Below are positions 23,900 to 34,254 of a stretch of 64,000 bases of DNA, in pieces (the stretch's first letter is position 1; every line of letters begins with the position of its first letter). The translations under genes were made by a program, and so were the position numbers. The stretch comes from Aminidesulfovibrio sp040307135 (GTDB taxonomy: Bacteria > Desulfobacterota > Desulfovibrionia > Desulfovibrionales > Desulfovibrionaceae), in the NCBI GenBank assembly GCA_040307135.1, contig JAWRKD010000130.1, positions 62,001 to 126,000 of the forward strand, given 5' to 3'. The notes below the pieces were generated by a model, which saw only the letters and a list, made by a program, of their open reading frames with translations, ran no database searches and had not been told where the DNA came from.

Positions 23900-26800
23900 A
23901 TGGCCCGGTTCCTCGTCACGGCGCTCAAGATATTCCTGCTCCTGGCCCTGGCCGCCGCCGCGGCGGTGGGGGCCATGGTGCTGGCGCGCTATGAGGGCTG
24001 GCCCCTGTGGTCCGCCGCCGTGGCCGTGGCCACGCTCTTCGCCCTGATCTTCCTGGGCCTGTTCCTGCGCCGTCTCTACTACCGCCGTCGCGAGGCCGAA
24101 TTCGTCAAGCGCGTGGTGAGCCAGGACCAGAAGTCCGTGGAGGCGGCCCCGGCCCACGAGCGCCGCAGGCTCCAGGATCTCCAGGACCGCTGGACCGCGG
24201 CCGTGCGCCTGCTCAAGTCCTCCAAACTGCGGCGCCGGGGCGATCCGCTCTACACCCTGCCCTGGTTCATGATCTTCGGCGAAACGGCCTCGGGCAAGTC
24301 CACGGCCGTGTCCCACGCCCGGCTCACCTCCATCCTCACGGACGCCGGACCGGCCAAGGGCATCGCGGGCACGCGCAATTGCGACTGGTGGTTCTTCGAG
24401 GAAGCGGTGATCCTGGACACCGCGGGCCGCTATGCCATCCCCATCGACGAGGAGGCCGACCGCGAGGAATGGGAGCGCTTCCTCTCGCTCCTGGGCCGCT
24501 ACCGCCGCCGCGAACCGCTCTCGGGCCTCATCGTGACCCTGCCCGCTGACCGGCTCCTGGCCGGGGACACGGACAGTCTGGCCGAGTACGGCCGCTCCAT
24601 CCGCCGCCGCGTGGACCAGCTCATGCGCATCCTGGGGGCCAAGTTCCCGGTCTATGTCCTGCTCACCAAGCTGGACCTGGTCCTGGGCATGACCGCGCTC
24701 TGCGACCTGCTGCCCGAGGCCGAGCGCGGCCAGGCCATGGGCCTGCTCAACGGCAACGAGCTGCGCGCGCCCGAGGAGTTCACGGGCGAGGCCCTGGCCC
24801 ACATCTCGCGCCGCCTCAAGGACATGCGCCTGCTCCTGGGCGCCAGCACGGGCCGAACCGACGGCAAGGCCGCCCTGTTCCCGGACGAGTTCGAGCGGCT
24901 CTTCCCGCTCATCCTTTCCTTCGTGGAGGGCGCGTTCCACGAGAACCCCTACCAGGAAACCCCCTTCCTGCGCGGGCTCTTCGTGTCCAGCGGGCGGCAG
25001 TCCGGCATGGCCCGCTCTGGCGTGCTCGGCGGCCTGGAATCCTTCAAGGACAAGGAATGGCGACTGCCGGACACGGGCCGCGGCCTGTTCCTGCACGACA
25101 TCTTCTCCACCATTCTGCCGCGGGAACGCGGCCTGTTCAAGCGCATCGACGAGTACCTCTCCTGGCGCACGGCCACCCGCAACCTGGGCCTGGCGGCCTG
25201 GCTCCTGGTGCTTCTGGCGGGCGTGGGCCTCTCCTCCCTGGCCTACGTCCAGATCAGGGATGCGGTGGACCAGGTCCACGCGGCCTTCCCCAAGGCCCCG
25301 CGCCTGGGCCTGGAGCTGACCAACGACCTCATCCAGGTGGAGCTTCTGCGCGACAAGATCGCGGACATGGAAAAGACCCTGCACAAGGGCTTCTGGCCCA
25401 AGATGGGCCTGAACCAGGGCGACGAGCTCCTGGCCGCCTTCAAGCGCCAGTACTGCGCCTGGTTCCGCGAATACGTGCTCCAGCCCACGGACAAGACCAT
25501 GAACGGCCGCTTCGCCAACATGGACCACGCCACCCGCGCCACGGTCATGGCCCAGTCCCTGGAATACCTGGTCTGGCGCATCGACACCATCCGGGGCCGC
25601 GAAAAGGGCAGGGCGCCGGAGACCGGCGGCGGCCCCGTGGACGCCCTGGCCCTGGCCTTCGGCGGCAAGCTGCCGGACGTGGCCGCCTTCTTCCCGGAGA
25701 TGTACCACTCCTACGTGGCCTGGGAGGAGAACACCGCGCTCCTCCAGCGCGAGGCCCGCGAACTGGAGACCTGGACAGCCTGGCTCATCGACGTGGAGGG
25801 CGCCAACCTGCACTGGCTCACGGACTGGGCCGCGGCCAAGCCGGACCTGCCCGACTTGACCCTGGACGACTTCTGGCCCGGCCTGGGCCACGCCCGGCCC
25901 GAGGTCCAGGTGGACGGCGCCTACACGGCCGCGGGCAAGGCCAAGATCGCGGCCCTCTTGACCCAGGTCAGCGAGGCCATGACCCAGGCCGACAACCGCG
26001 AGGCCTTCGCCCGGCGCGAGGAGTCCTTCTGGATCTGGTACCAGGAGCGCTTCTACGGGGAGTGGGAGCTCTTCGCCATGGACTTCGACCTGGGCCTGGA
26101 GAAGCTCATCACCCGCGAGGGCTGGCAGAACGCCGGGGCCTCCATGTCCACCCTGGACAACCCCTACTTCCGCCTCCTGGAGCGCATGAAGACGGAATTC
26201 GATTCCGTGGAGAAGATCGCCCCGCCGCCGCCCTGGGCGGTCATCCCCGAGCGCTTTTCGGCCATGCTCGGGTATTACCGCGCCGGACAGAAACAGGCCA
26301 CCCTGGGCTCCAAGGTGGAGAGCGAGGTCAAGGAGCGCGTGGCCAAGGCCGTGGGCGCCTTTGACGAGCACGTCATGAGCCGGCTCTCCCAGGTGGTGGA
26401 CTCGGTGACCTCGTTCCAGGACTACATGAAGCAGCTGGCGGCCTTCCAGCCGGTGACGGCCTCGGAGGACGCGGCCTTCCGCTTCACCTCCAAGCACTTC
26501 GGCACCGGCGGCGCGCCCGTGCCCGAGCAGCCAGGCCAGGTTGGTGCCGTGTCCGGCGGAGGCCAGCCTTCGCCTGTGGACGAGGCCCTGTCCAAGCTCC
26601 AGCACATGCGCCTGCTGTTGAGCGACGGCAAGTCCTCCGAGGAGGCGGTCTGGCACCTGGTGGAAGGCCCGCTCACCTTCCTGGTGACCCTGGCCACCTA
26701 CGAGACCGCCTGCGGCCTGAACCAGCTCTGGGAGGCCCAGGTCCTGGCCGAGGTGCGCGCCGTGCCCGCCGCCAACCTCTGGGAGACCCTCTTCGGCCAG

Positions 26801-27517
26801 CAGGGCGTGGTCAACTCCTTCGTGGCCGGCCCGGCCAAGCCCTTCCTGCGCCGCGACACCAAGGGCTGGTTCGGCGGCGCCTGGCTCGGCGTGCCCTTCC
26901 CCTTCGAGGAGTCCTTCCTCAAGCTCATCGACCAGGGCGCCACGCGCCGCCAGCAGGTCCAGCCCAAGTACACCGTGCGGGTCACGGCCCTGCCCACCAA
27001 CGTGAATCCCGAGGCCCACTCCCGGCCCTTCCTGGTGAGCCTCACGCTCCAGTGCGTGGACAAGCCGCAGCAGCTCGACAACTACAACTACCAGGACTCC
27101 CTGGACTTCACCTGGGCTCCGGCCACCTGCGGCGACGTCACCCTGAAGATCGACCTGCGCGAGGTTTCGGTGACCAGGACCTGGCCCGGCCCCTGGGGCT
27201 TCCGGGCCTTCCTGCGCGACTTCCGCGACGGCCGCGAGGTCTTTACGCCCAAGGACTTCCCGGACAAGCAGGCGATCCTGGAAGGCCTCGGCGTGGAGCG
27301 CATCCAGGTGAACTACAAGATCAACGGCGCGGACCCCGTGCTCGGGATCAGCGAGTACCCGGCCCTGCGCCTGCCGCAGCGGGTGGCCAACTGCAACGCG
27401 GGCCTGGGCGCGGTGGTGAGCCGCGACCTGGACGGCGACGAGGACACCCCTGCCGAGGAACCCGGCGTGGAGGCCAGCGCGCCGCCGTCCATGCCCTCGC
27501 CCGGAGGCGCGCCATGA
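23900..27517 (+). CDS. tssM: TssM (IcmF), T6SS inner-membrane channel protein
   Basis: This 1205-residue IcmF-family protein starts with two transmembrane helices (about residues 8-30 and 35-58). A cytoplasmic domain with NTP-binding motif GETASGKST (about 127-135) and DTAGRY follows, then a third helix (about 428-450) and a large periplasmic part. The periplasmic part ends in an IcmF C-terminal domain (about 1000-1180). TssM spans the periplasm to TssJ. The Walker A lysine is intact, so this is the ATP-binding type. Length is normal. The stop overlaps ATG of the next gene. It includes a Pro/Gly linker near residues 855-900. Confidence 0.95.
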   Translation: MARFLVTALKIFLLLALAAAAAVGAMVLARYEGWPLWSAAVAVATLFALIFLGLFLRRLYYRRREAEFVKRVVSQDQKSVEAAPAHERRRLQDLQDRWTAAVRLLKSSKLRRRGDPLYTLPWFMIFGETASGKSTAVSHARLTSILTDAGPAKGIAGTRNCDWWFFEEAVILDTAGRYAIPIDEEADREEWERFLSLLGRYRRREPLSGLIVTLPADRLLAGDTDSLAEYGRSIRRRVDQLMRILGAKFPVYVLLTKLDLVLGMTALCDLLPEAERGQAMGLLNGNELRAPEEFTGEALAHISRRLKDMRLLLGASTGRTDGKAALFPDEFERLFPLILSFVEGAFHENPYQETPFLRGLFVSSGRQSGMARSGVLGGLESFKDKEWRLPDTGRGLFLHDIFSTILPRERGLFKRIDEYLSWRTATRNLGLAAWLLVLLAGVGLSSLAYVQIRDAVDQVHAAFPKAPRLGLELTNDLIQVELLRDKIADMEKTLHKGFWPKMGLNQGDELLAAFKRQYCAWFREYVLQPTDKTMNGRFANMDHATRATVMAQSLEYLVWRIDTIRGREKGRAPETGGGPVDALALAFGGKLPDVAAFFPEMYHSYVAWEENTALLQREARELETWTAWLIDVEGANLHWLTDWAAAKPDLPDLTLDDFWPGLGHARPEVQVDGAYTAAGKAKIAALLTQVSEAMTQADNREAFARREESFWIWYQERFYGEWELFAMDFDLGLEKLITREGWQNAGASMSTLDNPYFRLLERMKTEFDSVEKIAPPPPWAVIPERFSAMLGYYRAGQKQATLGSKVESEVKERVAKAVGAFDEHVMSRLSQVVDSVTSFQDYMKQLAAFQPVTASEDAAFRFTSKHFGTGGAPVPEQPGQVGAVSGGGQPSPVDEALSKLQHMRLLLSDGKSSEEAVWHLVEGPLTFLVTLATYETACGLNQLWEAQVLAEVRAVPAANLWETLFGQQGVVNSFVAGPAKPFLRRDTKGWFGGAWLGVPFPFEESFLKLIDQGATRRQQVQPKYTVRVTALPTNVNPEAHSRPFLVSLTLQCVDKPQQLDNYNYQDSLDFTWAPATCGDVTLKIDLREVSVTRTWPGPWGFRAFLRDFRDGREVFTPKDFPDKQAILEGLGVERIQVNYKINGADPVLGISEYPALRLPQRVANCNAGLGAVVSRDLDGDEDTPAEEPGVEASAPPSMPSPGGAP

Positions 27518-28152
27518 GCCTGCTGCACTCGCGCCGCATCCCCTGGCTCCTGCTCCTGCTCTTCCTGGCCGCGGCCCTGGGCTTCTTCATGCTGGCCGCC
27601 GGCCCCCAGATCCCCAGCCTGCCCGGGGTCTTCGACCTGTCCGCGGCCCTGCCCCGGCGCAGCGAGCCCAGCGAGATCCGCCGCATCGCCGTCCGCCTGG
27701 AGGAATCGGTCCAGAGCTATCACGTGAGCAAGACCGGCAACGGCCGGACCCAGCACGACCTCCGGCCCAAGGCCACCGCCATCCGGCTGGAGCCCGCCCC
27801 GCAGCCCAAGCCCGTGGCCGGGACCACGGCCCTGCTCTCCCACCGGTTCAGCGAGACCCAGGAAGGCTTCCAGGCCGTCTTCGGCACGGATCGCACTCCC
27901 GGGACCCAGCGGGTCTTCTTCATGCGCAACCCGGCGCGCTGGGTTGTGGACGTGGAGGGCGTCTGGCGCAACGCCTCGCCCAAAATCACTGTGCCGCCCG
28001 GCCTGTTCATCAACCGGGTGGTCATCGGCGTGCACGAGACCTATCTGCGCGTCGTATTCCACTATGCCGACGCGGCCGCCGCCCCCCTGAGCGCGCCGCG
28101 CCTGACCAAGGAGACCAGCGAGTTCAGCGTCGTCATACCCCGGCTCCAATGA
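27514..28152 (+). CDS. Signal-anchored protein with AMIN-like domain, T6SS-associated
   Basis: This 212-residue protein has an N-terminal hydrophobic helix (about 10-32, signal peptide or anchor), a Pro-rich spacer, and a C-terminal domain (about 115-212). The latter contains GFQAVFGTDRTPGTQRVFFMRNPARWVVDVEG and FINRVVIGVHETYLRVVF. This pattern resembles AMIN-type domains, which bind cell-wall or envelope structures. The ATG overlaps the tssM stop. I infer a periplasmic role, perhaps fixing the TssJLM complex to peptidoglycan, because TssL has no peptidoglycan-binding domain. The domain call is by motif resemblance only. Confidence 0.65.
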   Translation: MSLLHSRRIPWLLLLLFLAAALGFFMLAAGPQIPSLPGVFDLSAALPRRSEPSEIRRIAVRLEESVQSYHVSKTGNGRTQHDLRPKATAIRLEPAPQPKPVAGTTALLSHRFSETQEGFQAVFGTDRTPGTQRVFFMRNPARWVVDVEGVWRNASPKITVPPGLFINRVVIGVHETYLRVVFHYADAAAAPLSAPRLTKETSEFSVVIPRLQ

Positions 28153-28183
28153 CCCGCGGCGGGTCGGCCGCAAGGAGAAGACC

Positions 28184-30433
28184 ATGCCCGTACTCTCCGA
28201 ATATTCCTTCCTGTTCCAGAGCCAGGCCGTGGCCAAGGACACCTTCGTGGTGGTCCGCTTCCACGGCGAGGAGGGATTGTCCCAGCTCTACAGCTTCGAG
28301 ATCCTCCTCGTCTCGGACAAGGCCGATCTGGACCTGGAGTCCATCCTCCAGAACCCGGCCACGCTGACCATCAAGAGCAAAAACGGCAACCTGCCCTACC
28401 ACGGCATTCTGGCCTCCTTCGAGCAGATGCATCAGGTGGACTCCTGGGTCTTCTACCGCGCGGTGCTCCGCCCCAAGCTCTGGTGGCTCACCCTGACCCA
28501 CCACAACCAGGTCTTCCTGAACAAGAAGCTGGACCAGTTCCTGGGCGACGTGCTCCAGGACGGCGGCCTGTCCCAGGGCCTGGACTTCGAGTTCAAGCTC
28601 AAGGACCAGTACCCGGTCTGGGACTATCTCTGCCAGTATTCCGAGTCGCACTTCGACTTCGTCTCGCGCTGGCTGGAGCGCGACGGCGTGTACTACTGGT
28701 TCGAGCAGAACGACCAGGGCGCCAAGATGATCGCCTCGGACACGCTCATCTCGCACACCCCGGTGCCCGGGCACGAAACCTTCCGCTACGCCCCGCCCAC
28801 AGGCCTGGACGCGGCCGTGGCCGACGAGGTGGTCAAGTCCTTCTCCCTGCGGCGCACGCCCATGCCCGGCAAGCTCCTGCTCAAGGACTACAACTACGAG
28901 AAGCCGAGTCTGGACCTCACGGGCCGGGCCCAGGTGGCCGCCAAGGGCCGCGGCGAAATCTACATCTACGGCGAACACTTCCTGGACGTGGGCGAAGGCA
29001 ACCGCCTGGCCCAGGTGCGGGCCGAGGAGTGGAAGTGCCGGGAGCAGACCTTCCACGGCCTGTCCACCGTGCCCGCGGTGCGGCCGGGCTACGTCTTCAA
29101 CCTGGACCGCCACTACCGCGGCGACTTCAACCAGCGCTACCTGACCACCCGCGTGACCCACGAGGGCAGCCAGGAGCGCTACCTGCTGAGCGGCCTGGGC
29201 GTGAAGGGCCTGGCCGAGGACGACAACCTCTTCTACCGCAACACCTTCGAGTGCATCCCCTCCTCGGTACAGTTCCGGCCCCCGCGGCTCACGGACAAGC
29301 CGCGCATCCACGGCTCGCTCCCGGCCAAGATCGACGCGGCCGGGTCCGGGCAATACGCCGAACTGGACAGCCAGGGCCGCTACAAGGTCATCCTGCCCTT
29401 CGACCTCTCGGGCCGTTCCGGCGGCAAGGCCTCGGCCTGGGTGCGCATGATGCAGCCCTATGCGGGCCCGGGCATGGGCTTCCACGCGCCCCTGCACAAG
29501 GACACCGAGGTCCTGCTCTCGTTCCTGGACGGCGACCCGGACCGGCCGGTCATCGCCGGGGCCGTGCCCAACGCCGAGACCCCCAGCCCGGTGAACGACG
29601 CCAGCCAGAGCATGGTCAAGATGACCACGGGCGGCGGCAACAAGTTCCACATAGAGGACCAGGAGGGCAACCAGCGCATCCTCCTGCACACGCCCACGGC
29701 CGGGACCTACGTGCGCCTCGGCTCGCACAACGACCCCTCGGACTCCGGGGATGACGACAAGATCGACGAGGACGGCGAGTACGGCATGAAGTGGTACTCC
29801 ACCAGCGGTCTCCAGATCCAGGCCTCGGCCGAGAACAAGATCATCGCCCCGGGCGAGATGAGCGAGGTCGTGGTGGGGCTGGTCATCGAGAACTACCTGG
29901 GCGGCTGGATGGAGTGGGTCGAGATCTTCTCCAACGAGACGGTCATCGGGCTGGCCACCTCGCTGCTCATCGGCAACGAGAAGAAGTGGCACCCCGTGGG
30001 CGAGAAGAGCGGCGGCGAGATGCTGGAGGAATACCTGGACGAGCACAAGACCGCCGTGGACAGCATCAAGACCATCGTGAGCAAGCAGCAGGACATCGTG
30101 GAGTGCCTGGACAACTACGTGACGCAGACCGAGATCAACGAGGCCAAGACCCAGGTGAGCGAGGAGCTGACCCGGGTCATCAACACGAAGACGAGCGTCG
30201 AGGACGTCAATACCCGGATCCAGCAGGAAGCCACGCGCATCGTGGACACGAAGCTGCAGGTGCTCAACGAGTACACCAAGATCGCGGACGTGGAGAGCAA
30301 GATCGCCCAGGTGGAGTCGCACCTCGGCGAGGCCAAGAGCGAGCTGCGCGAGGAGATGTCCCACATCGTCACCGAGGTCAACTTCATCACCGAAACCAGC
30401 GTCACCATGTCCACGCTCATCGTCCTGATGTAG
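28184..30433 (+). CDS. vgrG: VgrG (TssI), T6SS spike protein with C-terminal coiled-coil extension
   Basis: This 749-residue spike protein has a gp27-like base (about residues 1-370, with YSFLFQSQAVAKDTFVVVRFHGEEGLSQLYSFEI and CQYSESHFDFVSRWLERDGVYYWFEQ). A gp5-like OB domain is at about 385-500 (ARVMMQPYAGPGMGF-like VRMMQPYAGPGMGFHAPLH and DPDRPVIAGAVPN). The C-terminal 110 residues or so are not a known toxin. They form a long heptad-rich, Glu/Lys/Thr-rich coiled coil, in which cargo or the downstream DUF2169 adaptor may dock. The gene begins the cargo module, 31 bp after the AMIN-like gene, with AAGGAG ahead of ATG 28184. Confidence 0.95.
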   Translation: MPVLSEYSFLFQSQAVAKDTFVVVRFHGEEGLSQLYSFEILLVSDKADLDLESILQNPATLTIKSKNGNLPYHGILASFEQMHQVDSWVFYRAVLRPKLWWLTLTHHNQVFLNKKLDQFLGDVLQDGGLSQGLDFEFKLKDQYPVWDYLCQYSESHFDFVSRWLERDGVYYWFEQNDQGAKMIASDTLISHTPVPGHETFRYAPPTGLDAAVADEVVKSFSLRRTPMPGKLLLKDYNYEKPSLDLTGRAQVAAKGRGEIYIYGEHFLDVGEGNRLAQVRAEEWKCREQTFHGLSTVPAVRPGYVFNLDRHYRGDFNQRYLTTRVTHEGSQERYLLSGLGVKGLAEDDNLFYRNTFECIPSSVQFRPPRLTDKPRIHGSLPAKIDAAGSGQYAELDSQGRYKVILPFDLSGRSGGKASAWVRMMQPYAGPGMGFHAPLHKDTEVLLSFLDGDPDRPVIAGAVPNAETPSPVNDASQSMVKMTTGGGNKFHIEDQEGNQRILLHTPTAGTYVRLGSHNDPSDSGDDDKIDEDGEYGMKWYSTSGLQIQASAENKIIAPGEMSEVVVGLVIENYLGGWMEWVEIFSNETVIGLATSLLIGNEKKWHPVGEKSGGEMLEEYLDEHKTAVDSIKTIVSKQQDIVECLDNYVTQTEINEAKTQVSEELTRVINTKTSVEDVNTRIQQEATRIVDTKLQVLNEYTKIADVESKIAQVESHLGEAKSELREEMSHIVTEVNFITETSVTMSTLIVLM

Positions 30434-30447
30434 GTCGCGGGAGCACC

Positions 30448-33400
30448 ATGAAAGTCCTGAAGGATGTGGAGCACGGGCTTCTCTTCTCGGTCTTCGGACT
30501 GGGCGGGAAGTGGTATCTGCAGGCCGCAGTGAGCCTCTTCTTCCCTCTGCGCGATCCGAACGCGCTCCTGCCCGAGAAGGAGATGTGGCAGTGCGCACGG
30601 CAGAGGCTGCCCAAGGGGACGGTGCTCGACGCGGGCTATCCCAAGCCGTGCGGCGAGTTCCTGGCCGCGGGCTCGTGTTTTCCGCAGGGCGGCGCGGCCC
30701 CGGCGGGCCGTGTGGCCGTGCGCGTGGGGCCGCTCTCCCGCGAGCTCCTGGTCTTCGGCGACCGCCAGTGGGTGCGCGGACCCGCGGGCCTTGCGCCGAG
30801 CCCGGCCAAACCCTTTTCCGAGATGCCCCTGGACTGGGCCCATGCCTTCGGCGGCCCGGGCTTTGCCGAGAACCCCGCAGGCAAGGGCGCGGGCCCGGTG
30901 GACGCGCCCTGGGGCGAGGCCCTGCGCCCCCTGCCCAACGTGGAGGACCCCGCCGCCCTGGTGGGCCTGCCCAGCGACGCGCCCGCCCCGGCCTCCCTGC
31001 TGCCCACGCCCCTCTCCGCGCCGAGCCGCCTGTCACGGGCGGGCACCTACGGCGACGCCTGGCGCAACGAGCGCTGGCCCGGACTGCCCGACGACGTGGA
31101 CATGAGCGTCTTCAACCTGGCCGCGCCGCCGCAGATGCTGCAGAACGCCTTTTTCCAGGGCGGCGAGAGCGTGAGCGTGGAGGGCATGCACCCCACGTTG
31201 CCGGTGCTGGAAGGCCGTCTGCCGAAAAAGCGCGTGCGCGTCTTCGCCACCCGCGTGCCCGATCCCAGGAAGCCGGAGGAGGGACGTTTCGAGGAGCTGC
31301 CCACGCGGCTGGAGACGGTCTGGCTCTTCCCGGCCGAAGAGCGTTGCGCGGTCTTCTACCGTTGCGCCACGGAGACGGCGGACGACGAGCACGCGGACAT
31401 CGCGCGCCTGTTCATCGCCGTGGAGGACCAGGACGAGGAGGCCAAGTCCCTGGAATTCTACCGCGACGAGCAGCAGCGCCGCTTGTCGCGCGGCGCGAAC
31501 ATCGACCAGGAGGCCCTGGACGCTGTCGGAGCCAAGGTGAACGCGGCCGTGCGGCAGGTCCGGACCATTGCCCAGGACGTCTCCCAGACCCTGGACACCG
31601 CCTTCGGCATGGCCCCGCCTTCGGCCCCTCCGGGCGCGGGCGGCGCAACGGCCCTGAGCGCCCGCCAGGTTCAGGTGCAGGGCTCCCTGGCCCGGGTGGA
31701 GGAGGCCCAGGCCCGGCTCCGCGTGCTCAAGGAGAAATACGGCCACCTCGCCAAGATCGACGTGCGCATGCTCGACCCGCTGAAGGTGCAGCTCTCGGCC
31801 CTGCTGGTGCGCATGGACGAGGCCAAGGCCAAACTGGCCGCGTCCGCCGCCAAGCTGGCCGAGGGCAGGGAAGGCCTGCTCGCGGCCATGGACAAGGGCC
31901 TCACCCCGGCGCAGATCGAGAAGCGCAACGCGCAGATCCGGAGCAAGGGCTTCGACCCCGCCACCCTGGCCCCCCTGCCCAGGCCCGAGAACCTGTGGCC
32001 CGAGGCGGCCCTCAGACTGCTCTTCGAGGCGCGCGAACGGCTTTTCAGCGAACCCGTGCGCCTGGCCGCGCTCACCGGCGCGGGGCTCCGGCGCAAGGAC
32101 GTGCGGCGGGCCTGGATCGGCTGGCTGCCCGAGGCCCGGGACTGCGACCCGGCCGAATGGGGGCTCGCCCCGGCAGACCTGCCCCCGGAGATGAACGGCC
32201 GCCTGGTGGTCGGCCCCGGACTGCTCGTGCCGCATTTCGCGGGCGCGCGCTGCGCGCGGCTGGCCGCGCGGCCATGGCCCGAGGCAGGGGCCGCGGGAGC
32301 GTTTCCGGCCCTGCCCTGCGCCGAACGCGTGGTCCCCGGCTCGGCCGAGGGCGTGCAGGCGCTCGGCGCGGGCGCGGGACGCCCGGTGGTGCTCGCCCCC
32401 GATCCCTTGGCCGCGCGACTGCTCTATGCCGAGGCCGGCGACATCTACTGCATCGTCATCCCCACCTCGGCCGGGGCCAAGGCGCCGGACGAGCTGGCCG
32501 CGATCCTGAAGGACGCGCCCCTGGCCCTCCTGCCCCTTTCCCCGGACGACGCGCCGGACGCGGACGCGGCCAAGGCCCTGGCCAAGCCCTTCGCGGCCCT
32601 GGCCCCGGGTCTCCGGCCCCATGTCTGGCCCCGGGAGAACGCCGGGCCGAACCTCTTCGCAGCCGCGCGCAAGGGTCTCGACATCCGGGCCTGGCTGCTG
32701 GCCCCCCTGCGGGACCTCGGCCTGCCCCTGCCCCAGGAGGCGGGCGTGACCATGCCCACCACGGACGGCAAGACGCCGCCCAAGGGGCTTTCCATCGCCG
32801 TGCCCAAGATCGACGTGAAGGGCATCGTGGCCTCGGCCCGGCAGCGGGCCAAGGACCAGATCACGGCGAAGAACAAGGCCAAAGGCCTGCGCGAGGAGAT
32901 GATGGCCAAGGCGCGCGAGGCGCTGGCGGCCAAGGGCAAGGACCCGGCGATGGTGGACGCCGCGCCGCAGCCTCCGACGCGCATCGGCCCCGATCCCGAG
33001 GTCCTGGCCGCCTTTGACAAGAACAAACAGGGGCTGGCCAAGACCGGGGCCCTGACGCCCGAGCGCGAGGCCAAGATCGATGCGGCCAAGGCCGAGTACG
33101 AGAGCGTGACCGCGCGGCTGGGGGAGGTCCGGGCGCGCGGCCTGGCCAACCTGGAGGCGGCCCGGGCCAAGGCCGCCGATCCCATCCCGGAATGGGCCGC
33201 GAAAAAGATGTCCGCCCAGTGCCTGGAAGGCGGCAAACGCGCCGCGACCCCGGCCAAGGTGCTGGCCATCAAGGCCTCGGGCGGCAGCCTCGCGGGCGTG
33301 GATCTCTCGAAACTCGACTTCACGGGACAGGACCTGGCGGGGATCGACTTCACCCGGGCCATCATCCGGGGCACGAACTTCACCAGGGCCAGGCTCGACG

Positions 33401-34254
33401 GCGCAACGTTCGAACAGACCATAGGCGGCGCGACCATATTCACGGGCGCCAGCCTGCGCGGCGTGCGCCTGCGCAAGGCCGTGCTCAGGGGCAGCGACTT
33501 CACGGACGCGGACCTCTCGGAGGCCGACGCCGAGCTGGCGGAACTCTCCAAGTGCCGCTTCGTCAGAACGATCCTCCACAAGGCCTCCTTCGACAAGGCG
33601 CAGTTTTCTGGCGCGGAATTCAAGGAGACCGCGTGCAGCGGGGCCTCCTTCCGGCTCTGCATGCTGCGCGGCGGCACGGTGGAGAAAACCCGCTTCGAGG
33701 AGACCGCGTTCGAACGATGCGCCTTTGACCGCACGACCTTCACGCAGGTCTCCTTCGCAGGCGGCAGGCTCGTCTCCACGCTCTTCTCGGGCTGCACGGG
33801 CGAGGGGCTGCGCGTCTCGAACGCGGACTGCGCCAACCTGCGCCTGCTGCGCGGCAGCGCCTTCCCCAAGGCCTCCTTCGCGGGCTGCGACCTCTCGCGG
33901 GCCAGCCTGCGCGAATCCGCGCTGCCGGGCGCGAGCTTCGACGGCTGCACCCTGAAAAACGCTGCGGTCAGCGCCTGCAACCTCGCGGGCTGCAATCTCT
34001 CGGGTTGCAAGGCCACGGGCGCGCGCCTCTGCAAGTCCGACCTCTCGGGCGCGAATCTGACGCGCCTCAATCTGCACGGCGGGTCGCTCCGCAAGTCGCG
34101 GCTCCTGGAAGCCGACCTGTCCGGGGCCAACCTCTACGGCGTGGACTTCTACCAGGCCGTGTTCAACCAGACGCGCCTGGAGTTCGCCAACCTGAAGCAC
34201 AGCCTGATCGAGGCGCACGTGGAGACCATGCGGCGGGAGGGCATGCTGCGATGA
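30448..34254 (+). CDS. DUF2169 adaptor fused to C-terminal pentapeptide repeats (T6SS cargo module)
   Basis: This 1268-residue protein has three visible parts. Residues about 1-350 resemble DUF2169 (SVFFPLRDP-like opening, DWAHAFGGPGFAENPAGKG, FNLAAPPQMLQ, LETVWLFPAEERCAVFYRC), a family of T6SS adaptors encoded next to vgrG. Residues about 350-940 are Ala/Lys-rich and helical, with coiled-coil stretches. Residues about 945-1255 are tandem pentapeptide repeats of the A(D/N)LSG type that would fold as a right-handed beta-helix. No catalytic motif stands out. It may load cargo on the spike, or be cargo itself. The stop overlaps the ATG of a second pentapeptide gene. Confidence 0.8.
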   Translation: MKVLKDVEHGLLFSVFGLGGKWYLQAAVSLFFPLRDPNALLPEKEMWQCARQRLPKGTVLDAGYPKPCGEFLAAGSCFPQGGAAPAGRVAVRVGPLSRELLVFGDRQWVRGPAGLAPSPAKPFSEMPLDWAHAFGGPGFAENPAGKGAGPVDAPWGEALRPLPNVEDPAALVGLPSDAPAPASLLPTPLSAPSRLSRAGTYGDAWRNERWPGLPDDVDMSVFNLAAPPQMLQNAFFQGGESVSVEGMHPTLPVLEGRLPKKRVRVFATRVPDPRKPEEGRFEELPTRLETVWLFPAEERCAVFYRCATETADDEHADIARLFIAVEDQDEEAKSLEFYRDEQQRRLSRGANIDQEALDAVGAKVNAAVRQVRTIAQDVSQTLDTAFGMAPPSAPPGAGGATALSARQVQVQGSLARVEEAQARLRVLKEKYGHLAKIDVRMLDPLKVQLSALLVRMDEAKAKLAASAAKLAEGREGLLAAMDKGLTPAQIEKRNAQIRSKGFDPATLAPLPRPENLWPEAALRLLFEARERLFSEPVRLAALTGAGLRRKDVRRAWIGWLPEARDCDPAEWGLAPADLPPEMNGRLVVGPGLLVPHFAGARCARLAARPWPEAGAAGAFPALPCAERVVPGSAEGVQALGAGAGRPVVLAPDPLAARLLYAEAGDIYCIVIPTSAGAKAPDELAAILKDAPLALLPLSPDDAPDADAAKALAKPFAALAPGLRPHVWPRENAGPNLFAAARKGLDIRAWLLAPLRDLGLPLPQEAGVTMPTTDGKTPPKGLSIAVPKIDVKGIVASARQRAKDQITAKNKAKGLREEMMAKAREALAAKGKDPAMVDAAPQPPTRIGPDPEVLAAFDKNKQGLAKTGALTPEREAKIDAAKAEYESVTARLGEVRARGLANLEAARAKAADPIPEWAAKKMSAQCLEGGKRAATPAKVLAIKASGGSLAGVDLSKLDFTGQDLAGIDFTRAIIRGTNFTRARLDGATFEQTIGGATIFTGASLRGVRLRKAVLRGSDFTDADLSEADAELAELSKCRFVRTILHKASFDKAQFSGAEFKETACSGASFRLCMLRGGTVEKTRFEETAFERCAFDRTTFTQVSFAGGRLVSTLFSGCTGEGLRVSNADCANLRLLRGSAFPKASFAGCDLSRASLRESALPGASFDGCTLKNAAVSACNLAGCNLSGCKATGARLCKSDLSGANLTRLNLHGGSLRKSRLLEADLSGANLYGVDFYQAVFNQTRLEFANLKHSLIEAHVETMRREGMLR

